A stretch of 64,000 bases of DNA from Xanthocytophaga flava (GCA_030068525.1 JASJOS010000003.1:496001-560000); one strand, 5' to 3'. Positions 34,066 through 43,376 are shown, counted from the first letter of the stretch. Made by a program: numbers and translations. Notes: generated by a model not told the origin, from the letters alone.

Positions 34066-36479
34066 TTATTTTTAACTAACAACCCCTTCAATTTGTCTAA
34101 ACCTTTATTTACTTCATCATCATTTTCGTAATACTCATTATATCCATACCCGTATCCATAGCCATAACCATACGTATTCAGGTTCCGGAATGCATTTAGT
34201 ACGACTGCTAATTTACTAAAGTTATTATTTTTAATTAACTTATTAATATTTTTTACGAAAACTCTTTTTGAATAGTCTGCACGTAATACATAAATAGGTA
34301 AGTCTGCTTTACGCATTACCAGAATGCCATCTGTAACAAGACCAATTGGTGGAGTATCTATAACAATAACATCATATGATTGGTGCAGCTCTTTCAAAAG
34401 ATTATCAAACTCTGGTCGTAAGATAAGTTCCGAAGGATTAGGAGGTGTTGGTCCCGCTGCAATAAAATCCAGATTTTCTATGGGAGTTTTACGAATACAT
34501 TCTGTCAAGCTATGTTTCCCAATCAATAAGGTACTCACCCCATTATAATTCTCTTCTTCAAAGGCTAGATGTACCTTGGGTCTTCTCATATCCAGATCCA
34601 ACAATACGACCTTAGCACTGGATAAGGCAATTACACCGGCCAGATTTAAAGAAACAAATGTTTTTCCTTCCCCACTAATAGTAGAAGTAACAGTAATAAT
34701 TCTTTTCTTCTGTTGCATCTGAAACATGAAATCAAGATTGGTTCTCACAGAACGGAATGCTTCACTAATAGAAGATTTTGGATTCTGATAAACCAGCAAC
34801 CTCGAATTCTCCAGTTTCTCCTTCATATATATAGGAATCACTCCCAAAACTGGAGCCACAGTAGCATGTTCTAATTCTTTCTGGCTGGAAATAGTGTCAT
34901 GGAGAAGATATTTGGTACCAATAAGAATCAGATTGAATATAATTCCGGCAAATAAACAGCTAGCATAAACAATCCACTTATTAGGTGAAATGGGCATAAA
35001 AGGCAAGCTTGCAGGAGCCAAAATAACAAAATCCTCTTTTGTTCCAGCCTCTGCAATTCCTAACTCCGCCTTCTTGTCAATCATGAGCAAATGATATTTT
35101 TCTTTCAGATCTCTCAGACGTTTTACTCTATTGTAATCTGTACTCTTGGAGGGTAAAGCAGCAAATGAGCTTTCTGTAGTACCTATTTCGTTATTTAATA
35201 TACTAAGACGTTCATTTAGCACCTTCTTTTTCTGACCAATAAGAGAGATCAAACTATTACGAGTAGTTGATATCTGAAGATCTTTCGACTGAATAGCATA
35301 AGTTGTTTCTCTATAACTTTTTGATAACATAGCTTTATCCTGGGATATTTTATTAAGCTCTGTTATTAATGCTGAAATATCTGTATCTGAGAGTAAAGGA
35401 AGAGATGAAACAATAGGTGAAACATCTTTTCTTTTGGTTAAAGACTCATTTAACGAATTTAGTATTGAGATTTGTGTAAGAAGCTCTGTTTTGACTTTAG
35501 TCAATTCATCTAATTTTTCAGAATATCTCTCAAGTTCTTTAGTAATATCTGATGACTTATTTGATATAACGAATTTTTCCAGATCATTTTCATAGGCTTC
35601 CAGTTCTTTTTCTACTGAATTAATCTGTTTATCAAGGAACTCTATTTTTTGTTTGTTTGCCTTATTTTTTAACTCTTTTGTCTTCTCCAGATAAACTGTA
35701 TCTATTTTGTTGACAATATCCTGAGCTTTCCGAATACTTGCATCCTTAAAAAATACTCCAATAATATTAGCGGAAGGATTAACAACTTCTACACGCAGAT
35801 TGCTTCCAATATAATTACTTAGTGCGTCATGGCTATTGATAGTGAAATAGTACGCACCATTATCTCGCTCTGCCTGATAATATGGAGTTTTATTAATTGT
35901 GAAATTAAAAGCAGAAGTCTTGATAGGTACCCCAAAAGTATACGTACTACTATAATCTACTCCCCCAATTGTATAACTAAGAGTGAAGGAATCTTTATTG
36001 AGGATTGTAATATCAAATGGGATATTATATACTAACGGATTATTAATCTCATAGCTTACTTTTATAGGTGCACCGCCATATCGCTCTTCATTTTTAATAC
36101 GACTACGGCCATAAGCATAATAACTTACACCCAAATCCATTTGCTTAATCACCTCATCATAAATGATACTAGAACGTATTAATTCGATTTCGCCTGAGAT
36201 ATTTGTAGCAGACTCTCCAGAAGGATTTAGCATTGGAAGTCCCAAATCAGTAGCTTCTTGCCTGATTTCTAGTTTCAGATTAGAGGCAGATTCGTAAATA
36301 GGAGTGGTATATCGTAAAAACAGATAGCCTCCTAAAAGGCATAAGAAGGGCAATAGAAGTAACCAGAACCAACTTTTTTGAATTATACTCCAGATTTTCC
36401 CAAAATCAATACCAGCAAGCAGGTCTTCCTGCTCCTCATTGACATCTGTCCCCGAATTGGTTAAATCTTCTGCTTTCAT
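34062..36479 (-). CDS. Wzc-like polysaccharide tyrosine autokinase
   Basis: An 805-residue fusion of a polysaccharide co-polymerase with a BY-kinase. The N-terminal cytoplasmic tail precedes a first membrane helix at about 32-52 (SWFWLLLLPFLCLLGGYLFL). A long periplasmic region (about 53-510) includes the Wzz fold and coiled coils. The second helix is at about 515-535 (WIVYASCLFAGIIFNLILIG). The kinase has Walker A SGEGKTFVS near 601-609, Walker A' VVLLDLDMRRPKVHLAF and Walker B VIVIDTPPIGLV. The C-terminus is a tyrosine cluster of alternating Tyr-Gly (about 766-782) ending in YNEYYEN. Cycles of phosphorylation of this cluster drive assembly of the export complex with Wza. The genes for Wza (upstream, 42 bases) and the phosphatase (4-base overlap) flank it. 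Confidence 0.94.
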   Translation of the reverse strand: MKAEDLTNSGTDVNEEQEDLLAGIDFGKIWSIIQKSWFWLLLLPFLCLLGGYLFLRYTTPIYESASNLKLEIRQEATDLGLPMLNPSGESATNISGEIELIRSSIIYDEVIKQMDLGVSYYAYGRSRIKNEERYGGAPIKVSYEINNPLVYNIPFDITILNKDSFTLSYTIGGVDYSSTYTFGVPIKTSAFNFTINKTPYYQAERDNGAYYFTINSHDALSNYIGSNLRVEVVNPSANIIGVFFKDASIRKAQDIVNKIDTVYLEKTKELKNKANKQKIEFLDKQINSVEKELEAYENDLEKFVISNKSSDITKELERYSEKLDELTKVKTELLTQISILNSLNESLTKRKDVSPIVSSLPLLSDTDISALITELNKISQDKAMLSKSYRETTYAIQSKDLQISTTRNSLISLIGQKKKVLNERLSILNNEIGTTESSFAALPSKSTDYNRVKRLRDLKEKYHLLMIDKKAELGIAEAGTKEDFVILAPASLPFMPISPNKWIVYASCLFAGIIFNLILIGTKYLLHDTISSQKELEHATVAPVLGVIPIYMKEKLENSRLLVYQNPKSSISEAFRSVRTNLDFMFQMQQKKRIITVTSTISGEGKTFVSLNLAGVIALSSAKVVLLDLDMRRPKVHLAFEEENYNGVSTLLIGKHSLTECIRKTPIENLDFIAAGPTPPNPSELILRPEFDNLLKELHQSYDVIVIDTPPIGLVTDGILVMRKADLPIYVLRADYSKRVFVKNINKLIKNNNFSKLAVVLNAFRNLNTYGYGYGYGYGYNEYYENDDEVNKGLDKLKGLLVKNK

Positions 36480-36521
36480 AACACTACCACTTTCACAGTT
36501 AAATTAGGTTCCGATAAGAAT

Positions 36522-37316
36522 TTATCTATTTTGATTTCTCAAAACTAACACAATTGAAATTAAACTAACTACACTTCCTATAATACTAAGGATTGGCGCA
36601 ATATCAGATGCGATCTCACGAAGAGGGCGTTTTACAGGTTCAATATAGATAATATCATTAGGTTGTACTATTAAATTAGCTTTAGTCATTCCTTCAATAG
36701 TAGACAAATTAATCAAATGTACTTCCGGATCTTTCAAATCACCTCTAATTAAACGAATATTTCCAGCTTTAGCATTTTCATTAATACCTCCGCTAAGAGC
36801 CAGTACCTCTAATAGATTCATATTCTCATTTGTAAGAGGTACTACTGCATTTCTTGTAGCACCCAATACAATAACTCGTTTATTAGCAAACTTAACATTT
36901 ACAAAAGGATCTACATAATAGTTATTATATGCAACAGATAATAAACTATCAGCCTGTCGTAATGTATATCCTTCAAGTTTGATTGCGCCAACCTGTGGTA
37001 GTCTCACCATACCATCTGATTCTACAAGAAAATTAGGTATTGTGGTAGCAGCTGTTGTTGCCACAGTGCCAGCAACTGCTCCAGGTTTAGGAATATTAAC
37101 ATCTATTAAACTTTCTCCTTTGTTGCTATAAAGTTTTATCTCAAGAAGATCTGATTTTTGAATAAGATAATTCTTCTCAAGTTTTTCTATACCAGCTGCA
37201 GCCTGCACTAATCCTTTGGGAAGTCTTTCAGATTCGGTTTGCAACATAATATTTTGTCTGTATGAATGACAGCCAAAGAATGAAAGTAAGAAAAACAAAA
37301 AGAGAAGTTTACGCAT
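36522..37316 (-). CDS. Wza-like polysaccharide export lipoprotein
   Basis: A 264-residue outer-membrane export protein. The signal ends in a lipobox, LSFFGC with Cys16 as lipidation site. The Poly_export domain starts at about 50 (YLIQKSDLLEIKLYSN) and includes VESDGMVRLPQVGAIKLEGYTLRQAD with YYVDPFVNVKF. An SLBB-like domain follows (about 150-235: VIVLGATRNAVVPLTNENMN, LLEVLALSGGINENAKAGNI, VQPNDIIYIEP). A C-terminal hydrophobic helix is at about 243-260 (APILSIIGSVVSLISIVLVL). It forms the outer-membrane exit of the Wzc-coupled exporter. A run of Ala/Thr (GAVAGTVATTAATT) interrupts the Poly_export domain, as in several Bacteroidota homologues. It directly precedes the kinase gene. Confidence 0.92.
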   Translation of the reverse strand: MRKLLFLFFLLSFFGCHSYRQNIMLQTESERLPKGLVQAAAGIEKLEKNYLIQKSDLLEIKLYSNKGESLIDVNIPKPGAVAGTVATTAATTIPNFLVESDGMVRLPQVGAIKLEGYTLRQADSLLSVAYNNYYVDPFVNVKFANKRVIVLGATRNAVVPLTNENMNLLEVLALSGGINENAKAGNIRLIRGDLKDPEVHLINLSTIEGMTKANLIVQPNDIIYIEPVKRPLREIASDIAPILSIIGSVVSLISIVLVLRNQNR

Positions 37317-37382
37317 TCTGAATAAGTCAAAATATATTATTTATTACAAAAATGACTAAAGGAAAACATTTATGGATTTTAA

Positions 37383-37919
37383 CTACATAGTTTTTATTGC
37401 TTTTAATGTAGGTAATTGAATATCTTTTTCTGAAACAATCGGATTTGAAATTCTCCAATCAATATTTAATGTAGGATCATTCCATATAATTCCCCCTTCT
37501 GCTTCTTTATTGTAAAGATTAGTACATTTATATTGTAGAATAGTATCTTCTAAAGCTAAAAATCCATGCGCGAATCCTTCAGGAATATAAACCATATTAT
37601 TTAGTTCACTATCCAACAAAAAAGTCTCATATTGGCCAAAAGTAGGAGAATCCACTCGTATATCAACAGCTACATCTAACGCCTTACCTGTTATTACTCT
37701 AACTAACTTTCCCTGCGCGAAAGGTGTCTTCTGAAAATGTAATCCTCTTAATACGCCTTTCTTTGAGAATGATTGATTATCCTGAACAAAATCAAATGGA
37801 ATTCCATTATCTGAGAAACGTTTCTTCTGATAAGATTCGAAGAAAAATCCACGTTCATCCTTAAATATTGGAGGGATAATTTCAATTAAGCCCGCAAGAG
37901 AAGTGTGTCTAAATTGCAT
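37383..37919 (-). CDS. rfbC: dTDP-4-dehydrorhamnose 3,5-epimerase
   Basis: A 178-residue cupin-fold epimerase. Conserved features are PPIFKDERGFFFESYQKKRF (about 16-35), DNQSFSKKGVLRGLHFQ with the catalytic His61, GKLVRVITGKALDVAVDIR (about 70-88), MVYIPEGFAHGFLAL (about 113-127) and YNKEAEGGIIWNDP (about 139-152). It converts dTDP-4-keto-6-deoxyglucose to the L-lyxo isomer in dTDP-L-rhamnose synthesis. The ATG at 37919 (MQFRHTSL) fits the family start; an ATG at 37940 would add seven residues. RfbA, RfbB and RfbD are not in the window, so the remaining rhamnose steps must be encoded elsewhere, or the enzyme serves another deoxysugar. It sits between the glycosyltransferase and Wza genes. Confidence 0.93.
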   Translation of the reverse strand: MQFRHTSLAGLIEIIPPIFKDERGFFFESYQKKRFSDNGIPFDFVQDNQSFSKKGVLRGLHFQKTPFAQGKLVRVITGKALDVAVDIRVDSPTFGQYETFLLDSELNNMVYIPEGFAHGFLALEDTILQYKCTNLYNKEAEGGIIWNDPTLNIDWRISNPIVSEKDIQLPTLKAIKTM

Positions 37920-37993
37920 AATTCTTTGTTTAATAAACAAAACTATATATATTTTTCATAAAGCATATAATTTTGTCAATTCTATTATATTTT

Positions 37994-39139
37994 CTACCAA
38001 GCAGCAATGGTAGAAGCATATGACTTTGAGGAAGATACTAATACTAGTTCTTCAATAGAGGCCTGATACTTCTGAATAACGAAGTTTTCATCAAATTTCT
38101 TCTCTATCTTCTGCCGGCTTGCCTGTCCCATTTGATGTAAATCAGCATCAGACAAAGAAAGCATTGCTGTCATCTTTTCTGCAAGGTCTTTACTATTTCT
38201 CGCCTCACATAAGAATCCATTGATTTTATCATCTACCACTTCTACACAACCAGGAACATTAGTGGCAATAATTGGCTTTGCCATTGCAGCAGCTTCCAAT
38301 AAACTTCGGGGAGTTCCTTCTCTATAGGATGGTAACACAATACAATCTGCTAGCCTGAATACAGATTGTATATCATCTGTTGGTCCCAGATATTCCAAGA
38401 TGCCCTGATTGATCCAATTTTGAAGAGTAAGTTCTTTAACCCCAAAAGGACTGTCATCTTTAAATCCAACTAGTAAAAACCGAATATCCGGATATGTCTG
38501 TAGAACAATACGGGCAGCATCAGCATATTCATGAATCCCTTTATCCTGAATCAGTCTGGCCGCAAGCAGAAATGTAAACTTTGCATTACGCTTAAATTCT
38601 TCTGGCTGAAACTTCTGTATATTAACTCCAGAACCAGGAAGAAGATCTGTAATTTTTTGATTAACCAATCCCTTATCAATAAAATACTTTAAATCATCTG
38701 AATTCTGAAAAAATACTTTATCTGGAAATTTAAAAACATATTTGTATAACTCTCTTGCTATTTTACTAGATCTACTATCACGTAAAAACACTGTACCAAG
38801 TCCGGAAACATTGTTAATTACAGGAATACCTGATAGCTTTGCAGCTATAGTGCCATATAAATTAGGCTTAATAGTAAAATGTAGAATAACATCAGGACGA
38901 ATTTTCTTATACAGCTTATATAACTGATAGATATAAGCAATATCCTTGCGAGGATTGGTTCCTTTATTTTCCAAATTAACCAAATGATATTTACAACCTT
39001 CTTGTATTAGATGCTTTTCATACCCGTCAGCAGGAGCAATGGTATGTACTTCATAATTTTTATCTAAGAAGGAACGAATTAGTCCCAATCTAAAGTTATA
39101 AATATTCCAAGCTGTATTAATAACTATTGCAATACGCAT
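37994..39139 (-). CDS. Glycosyltransferase family 4 protein
   Basis: A 381-residue GT-B glycosyltransferase. The N-terminal domain starts MRIAIVINTAWNIYNFRLGL and includes RPDVILHFTIKPNLYGTIAAK and GIPVINNVSGLG, a block seen in PglA/WbpT-like enzymes. The C-terminal GT1 domain has FTFLLAARLIQDKGIHEYADAA (about 188-210), LEYLGPTDDIQSVFRLADCI, and the nucleotide-sugar motif LPSYREGTPRSLLEAAAMAK (about 273-292), with the E-x7-E pair. It transfers a sugar from a nucleotide donor to a lipid-linked acceptor or glycan at the inner face of the membrane. It opens the leftward exopolysaccharide run, so it probably builds that polymer's repeat unit. The donor is unknown. Confidence 0.9.
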   Translation of the reverse strand: MRIAIVINTAWNIYNFRLGLIRSFLDKNYEVHTIAPADGYEKHLIQEGCKYHLVNLENKGTNPRKDIAYIYQLYKLYKKIRPDVILHFTIKPNLYGTIAAKLSGIPVINNVSGLGTVFLRDSRSSKIARELYKYVFKFPDKVFFQNSDDLKYFIDKGLVNQKITDLLPGSGVNIQKFQPEEFKRNAKFTFLLAARLIQDKGIHEYADAARIVLQTYPDIRFLLVGFKDDSPFGVKELTLQNWINQGILEYLGPTDDIQSVFRLADCIVLPSYREGTPRSLLEAAAMAKPIIATNVPGCVEVVDDKINGFLCEARNSKDLAEKMTAMLSLSDADLHQMGQASRQKIEKKFDENFVIQKYQASIEELVLVSSSKSYASTIAAW

Positions 39140-39344
39140 CTGCCATCAAAGTAATTAAGCCGCAAATTAGTGATAAATCCAATGAGCACAATTAGTCTAT
39201 TATTGTTTTAATAAACTTTTTAATTCAATATATTACAAGTATAAGTATAACAGTATCAATGTTGTATATTATCAATACGATAAAAGACTGTAACAAGTTT
39301 TTTATTTACAATATAAATATCACAAACAACTGAAAAACAATTAA

Positions 39345-40589
39345 ATGCAAAAGAAGAAACCAATGTTTGACACTGCTCCGATAGTAAAAAAAGCTATCTT
39401 GGTTGCATTAACATCGGCTAAGCAGTCTGTCGAAAAAACAAATGAATACCTGGAAGAACTTGCTTTTCTGGCAACAACACTAGGTGTAGAAACAATTGGA
39501 AGATTTGTACAAAAATTAGATAGACCAGATACAAGAACTTTTGTTGGAAAGGGGAAACTGGAGGATATAGAGGCCTTTGTTAAAGACAAACAGGTTGATA
39601 TAGTTATCTTTGATGATGATTTAACTCCCTCTCAATTGAGAAATCTGGAGAAGGTACTGGCTTGCCAGATTTATGACAGAAGTTTATTAATTCTGGATAT
39701 CTTTCTTCAAAGGGCGCAAACTACACAGGCCAGAACTCAGGTGGAAATGGCTCGCTATCAATATCTCCTGCCTCGTCTTACCCGTATGTGGACTCACCTT
39801 GAAAGACAGCGAGGAGGAACAGGAACTCGTGGTGGCGCAGGGGAGAAAGAGATAGAAACTGACCGCCGGATCATTCGGGATAGAATTGCTTTATTACGGG
39901 AAAAACTGAAAGAAATAGACAAACAAAGCCATACGCGTCGGAAATCCAGAAGTCAGATTGTACGGGTAGCATTGGTAGGATATACCAATGTTGGTAAATC
40001 GACATTAATGCGTCGATTAGCCAAAGCTGATGTTTTTGCTGAGAATAAGTTATTTGCAACTGTAGACTCAACTGTGCGGAAGGTGGTGCAAGATGGTTTC
40101 CCATTTTTGCTTACAGACACAGTTGGATTTATACGTAAACTACCAACTACACTTATAGAATCGTTTAAATCAACATTAGATGAGGTGCGGGAAGCTGATA
40201 TTCTCTTACATGTCGTTGATATTTCTCATCCTTCTTTTGAAGATCATATTGAGGTAGTGAATACTACACTAGCAGAAATAGGAGCTGCTGATAAACCTAT
40301 GGTTTTGGTCTTTAATAAATTAGATTTGTATAAACCAGAAATAGAAGAAGGTGTAGAAGATGGAGAAACAACTATGGAGACAAGTATTGAAAAATTGAAG
40401 CAAACTTATCTCAAAAAGAATACTGAAAATGTTGTTTTTATTTCAGCCGAGAAAAAAGAGAATCTTGAAGAGTTGAGAATGATCTTATTGGAAAAGGTAA
40501 AAGAAAAACATTTTCTTATTTATCCTAATTGGGTGCCTGAAAACGCAGCTATGTGGAAGGATTGGGAAACTGTTGCTGAAAACGAATAA
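39345..40589 (+). CDS. hflX: Ribosome-associated GTPase HflX
   Basis: A 414-residue GTPase. The N-terminal HflX domain includes EELAFLATTLGVETIGRFVQ, FVGKGKLEDIEAFV and LLILDIFLQRAQTTQARTQV, followed by the glycine-rich linker GGTGTRGGAGEKEIETDRR. The G domain has G1 GYTNVGKST (about 212-220), G2/G3 LFATVDSTVRKV and LTDTVGFIRKLPTTLI, G4 NKLD (VFNKLDLYKP) and G5-like FISAEKKENL. HflX splits stalled 70S ribosomes and responds to heat or antibiotic stress. The C-terminal segment carries an unusual acidic insertion (EIEEGVEDGETTMETSIEKL) after G4. A second in-frame ATG at 39363 is possible. It is followed by a tRNA gene. Confidence 0.95.
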   Translation: MQKKKPMFDTAPIVKKAILVALTSAKQSVEKTNEYLEELAFLATTLGVETIGRFVQKLDRPDTRTFVGKGKLEDIEAFVKDKQVDIVIFDDDLTPSQLRNLEKVLACQIYDRSLLILDIFLQRAQTTQARTQVEMARYQYLLPRLTRMWTHLERQRGGTGTRGGAGEKEIETDRRIIRDRIALLREKLKEIDKQSHTRRKSRSQIVRVALVGYTNVGKSTLMRRLAKADVFAENKLFATVDSTVRKVVQDGFPFLLTDTVGFIRKLPTTLIESFKSTLDEVREADILLHVVDISHPSFEDHIEVVNTTLAEIGAADKPMVLVFNKLDLYKPEIEEGVEDGETTMETSIEKLKQTYLKKNTENVVFISAEKKENLEELRMILLEKVKEKHFLIYPNWVPENAAMWKDWETVAENE

Positions 40590-40634
40590 TTTTTTCACAT
40601 TTGTGGTTCGAAAAGAGAATTAATCACCTTTTCA

Positions 40635-40706
40635 GGTCTCGTAGTTCAACGGATAGAATAGAAGTTTCCTAAACTTTTGATCTGGGTTCGATTCCCGGCG
40701 AGACCA
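40635..40706 (+). tRNA. tRNA-Arg (anticodon CCT)
   Basis: Seventy-two bases fold as a cloverleaf. The acceptor stem is GGTCTCG with CGAGACC, discriminator A. The D stem is GTTC with GAAT, the anticodon stem GAAGT with ACTTT around loop TTCCTAA (anticodon CCT, reading AGG), and the T stem CTGGG with CCCGG around TTCGATT. CCA is not encoded. It lies 45 bases after hflX on the same strand. Confidence 0.95.
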
Positions 40707-40802
40707 CAACCTATTTATTATATATCATCAGCTGCCATGATTAAATAGAGTAGGGATATCTACTACTATTTCATGAACTACTACTGCGGAACCATTTTTC
40801 TG

Positions 40803-42080
40803 TTAATAAACCTGCATTTCTTCCTTCTGGCGTTCCTGAGTCCAGTAAAAAATACCAGCAGCAATAGCTGTTAATGCTGTAATAACGGCAAGCACCCAAA
40901 AGGCACTATTCCAACCGTTGTATTGCGCCAGACGTCCAGTCAGCCAAACCGAAAGCGTTCCTCCCAGATAGCCTACGCCGTCTACCAATCCAACAGCAGT
41001 TGCAGAACCTTTGCGCCCTCCCAGATCCATAGACATAGCACCTGCCAGAAAAGAGTAAGGACCAAGCAGTAATAAACCTATTAAAGAAGAAAGAATTAAA
41101 GGAACAATCTGTCCTTTTAAATCAGCAGCCATCAAGATAAGGACAAATGTCATAGGTACACATCCTAGCAGGATTAGAATACTTCGTTTACCTCGCAATG
41201 CAGAATCTGACAAAAAACCTGCTGCAAGTATAGATATCATACCAAATACAGGATATAATGAACTGAATTGGGAAGCAGCCCCTTCTGATAAGTCAGCAAC
41301 TTCAAACAAATAGGTAGGCAACCAGAAGTTAAAAGCTTCCCGAATAGCAGTCAGGCCAAATGACATAATCAGAAGCAGAATAAAAGAAAGACTACTAAAA
41401 TAGGTCCGAAGAATTTCTCCTAGCGAAGCTTTTTTCTCATTACTATCGTCCTTCAATAAACTATTTGGGTTAACCTCAGAAGCATCAAATCCCATACTTT
41501 CCGGATCATTTTTGACAGCCCACAGACAAAATAGCGCAATGAGAAACAAGGTCCCTCCTGCCACAAAAAATAACTCCTGCCAGGTTAGCCCCCACCGGAT
41601 TAACTGGCCCAGCCATAATTTGGCGACAATATCTCCAAATAAATAGCTCAGGCTTAATAAGCCCATAACTTTCCCATAATTCCGATATGAAAACCAGTGT
41701 GCTGTAATTTTAACTAATCCGCCCCATCCCATTGATTGCACAGCCCGATTAAATATTACAGCCACAAAAAAAACCAGAACTCCTCCTCCTAGGCCAAATA
41801 AAATGGTGGCTAGCACAGAGGCAATCATTCCCAATAAGAAAACACGCTTTCCTCCTATTGCATCTCCTATCAATCCATTGATTACCTTTCCAATAGCATA
41901 GGCAATCACCCCAGCCGAAGCTATTTTGCCCATCATTTCTTTGTCAATGCCCTGATCTCCAAATTCCTGTATAATCAAAGGAGTAGCTACTGCCAGATTA
42001 GACCTACATAGATAATAACCACTATATCCAATGAAAAGGCCAACCGCTGTAGTAGTTTGCCAGAAACGGGATGATTGCAT
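40803..42080 (-). CDS. MFS transporter, organophosphate:phosphate antiporter type
   Basis: A 425-residue permease with 12 predicted membrane helices. The first helix region GLFIGYSGYYLCRSNLAVATP carries the GlpT/UhpT/UhpC hallmark of a Tyr-rich helix with Arg. GKVINGLIGDAIGGKRVFLLG is the MFS loop 2-3 motif. LVDGVGYLGGTLSVWLTGRL lies in helix 11. The central loop (about 205-228) is polar, and the C-terminus is short. Relatives exchange glycerol-3-phosphate or hexose phosphates for phosphate, or sense them. Which substrate applies here cannot be read from sequence. It stands alone between the tRNA and an alkyltransferase-like gene, so context does not help. Confidence 0.85.
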   Translation of the reverse strand: MQSSRFWQTTTAVGLFIGYSGYYLCRSNLAVATPLIIQEFGDQGIDKEMMGKIASAGVIAYAIGKVINGLIGDAIGGKRVFLLGMIASVLATILFGLGGGVLVFFVAVIFNRAVQSMGWGGLVKITAHWFSYRNYGKVMGLLSLSYLFGDIVAKLWLGQLIRWGLTWQELFFVAGGTLFLIALFCLWAVKNDPESMGFDASEVNPNSLLKDDSNEKKASLGEILRTYFSSLSFILLLIMSFGLTAIREAFNFWLPTYLFEVADLSEGAASQFSSLYPVFGMISILAAGFLSDSALRGKRSILILLGCVPMTFVLILMAADLKGQIVPLILSSLIGLLLLGPYSFLAGAMSMDLGGRKGSATAVGLVDGVGYLGGTLSVWLTGRLAQYNGWNSAFWVLAVITALTAIAAGIFYWTQERQKEEMQVY

Positions 42081-42229
42081 AGAAGGATGAAGTTGTTAAA
42101 GAATAGGAGAATTTGTGAAAGTGCGAATGAATTTTGGAGATTCAAATCCAGGCATATTATTTATTGGTTAAATTGTGATCATTTACAAAGTCTCTGAAAG
42201 ATTTTTGCTTAATCAAAATACGAATCAAA

Positions 42230-42571
42230 ATGGACATACAAGATAAGAAGAAGAATTTCTTTGATTATGTATATGAGGTAGTGCGATTAGTACCAGCAGG
42301 CAGGGTGACTACATATGGTGCTATCGCAGAATATTTGGGGGCCAAACGTTCGGCACGAATGGTAGGCTGGGCCATGAATGCCGCTCATTCAATTGATGAT
42401 GTACCTGCACATAGGGTTGTCAATCATAAAGGCGTCCTTACAGGCCTGCACTTTTTTGGTAAGCCAGACAGAATGCAGTCTTTATTAGAGGCTGAAGGCA
42501 TTGAGGTAAAAGATAATCAGGTGCAGAATTTCAAAAAAGTATTCTGGGATCCAGGATTAGAGCTAATGTAA
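42230..42571 (+). CDS. Alkyltransferase-like (ATL) protein, MGMT family
   Basis: A 113-residue protein with the DNA-binding domain of O6-alkylguanine-DNA methyltransferase: RLVPAGRVTTYGAIAEYLGA (about 19-38), RSARMVGWAMNAA with the Arg43 finger, then VPAHRVVNHKG. The catalytic PCHR of the methyltransferase reads PAHR (59-62), with Cys replaced by Ala, so it cannot accept alkyl groups. This is the defining feature of ATL proteins, which bind O6-alkylguanine and hand it to nucleotide excision repair. Length and helix-turn-helix match the family. It lies before rsmE on the same strand but a -7-like box between them suggests separate transcription. Confidence 0.92.
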   Translation: MDIQDKKKNFFDYVYEVVRLVPAGRVTTYGAIAEYLGAKRSARMVGWAMNAAHSIDDVPAHRVVNHKGVLTGLHFFGKPDRMQSLLEAEGIEVKDNQVQNFKKVFWDPGLELM

Positions 42572-42664
42572 TACATTACAAACTATTATCAACTTTCTCA
42601 AAAATAGCTTTCTTGTATGAAAATCGTACCTTTGGACAGGTAAACAACAAACATTTAAGCACCT

Positions 42665-43372
42665 GTGTTACTTTTTTACGCACCTGATTTTACAACAGAT
42701 TCACCTCTATTACCAGAAGAAGAAACGCGTCACGCCTTAAAGGTATTACGACTAGAGACTGGTGAACTCATACATATAACAGATGGGAAAGGCAACTTAT
42801 ATACTACTAAAATTGTCTCATCTGATTTAAAAAAACCTCGCTTTCAGATAATGCAACATCAGTCGGATTATGGAAAACGGGATTATTTCATTCATGTAGC
42901 AGTAGCACCGACCAAAAATCCAGACCGAACAGAATGGCTGGTCGAGAAATGTGTGGAACTGGGCATTGATACAATTAGCTTTATTCAGTGTGATCATTCT
43001 GAACGAAAGCATTTCAAAACAGATCGACTGGAAAAAATTTGCATTTCCGCGATGAAACAATCTCTGAAAGCACAATTACCCGAAATACAGGATATCATTC
43101 CTTTTGAAAAATTCGTTACTAAAACAGACCTCTGGGATCAGAAGTTTATAGGATATCTGGATGAACAGAAAAAATACTATCTTTCGGAAATAGCCAAACC
43201 CAATCAACGATACTGTATCCTGATCGGACCAGAAGGTGATTTTTCACCCAGAGAGGTAGGAATGGCACAACAACAGGGCTTTATTCCTGTAAGTTTAGGA
43301 GAAAGTCGCTTACGTACGGAGACAGCAGCAATGGCGGCTTGCCATATTCTAAACATTATTAATCAAAAGTAA
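42665..43372 (+). CDS. rsmE: 16S rRNA m3U1498 methyltransferase
   Basis: A 235-residue SPOUT methyltransferase. The N-terminal PUA-like domain has EETRHALKVLRLETGELIHI and ITDGKGNLYTTKI. The catalytic part has VAVAPTKNPDRTEWLVEKCV, ELGIDTISFIQCDHSERK and ISAMKQSLKAQLPEI. The C-terminal trefoil knot has CILIGPEGDFSPREVGMAQQ and PVSLGESRLRTETAAM, which bind S-adenosylmethionine. It methylates U1498 in the 30S decoding centre. Translation starts at a GTG (42665); no ATG lies in frame nearby, and the first residues LLFYAPDF fit the family. TACCTTTG at 42627-42634 is a possible -7 box, without a good -33. The DUF4159 gene follows after four bases. Confidence 0.95.
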   Translation: MLLFYAPDFTTDSPLLPEEETRHALKVLRLETGELIHITDGKGNLYTTKIVSSDLKKPRFQIMQHQSDYGKRDYFIHVAVAPTKNPDRTEWLVEKCVELGIDTISFIQCDHSERKHFKTDRLEKICISAMKQSLKAQLPEIQDIIPFEKFVTKTDLWDQKFIGYLDEQKKYYLSEIAKPNQRYCILIGPEGDFSPREVGMAQQQGFIPVSLGESRLRTETAAMAACHILNIINQK

Positions 43373-43376
43373 TTAT

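Noticed and set aside
40707..40802. Possible terminator after the tRNA (AAATAGAGTAG with CTACTACTATTT)
   Set aside because: The arms pair only with a gap and no T-run follows; support is too weak.
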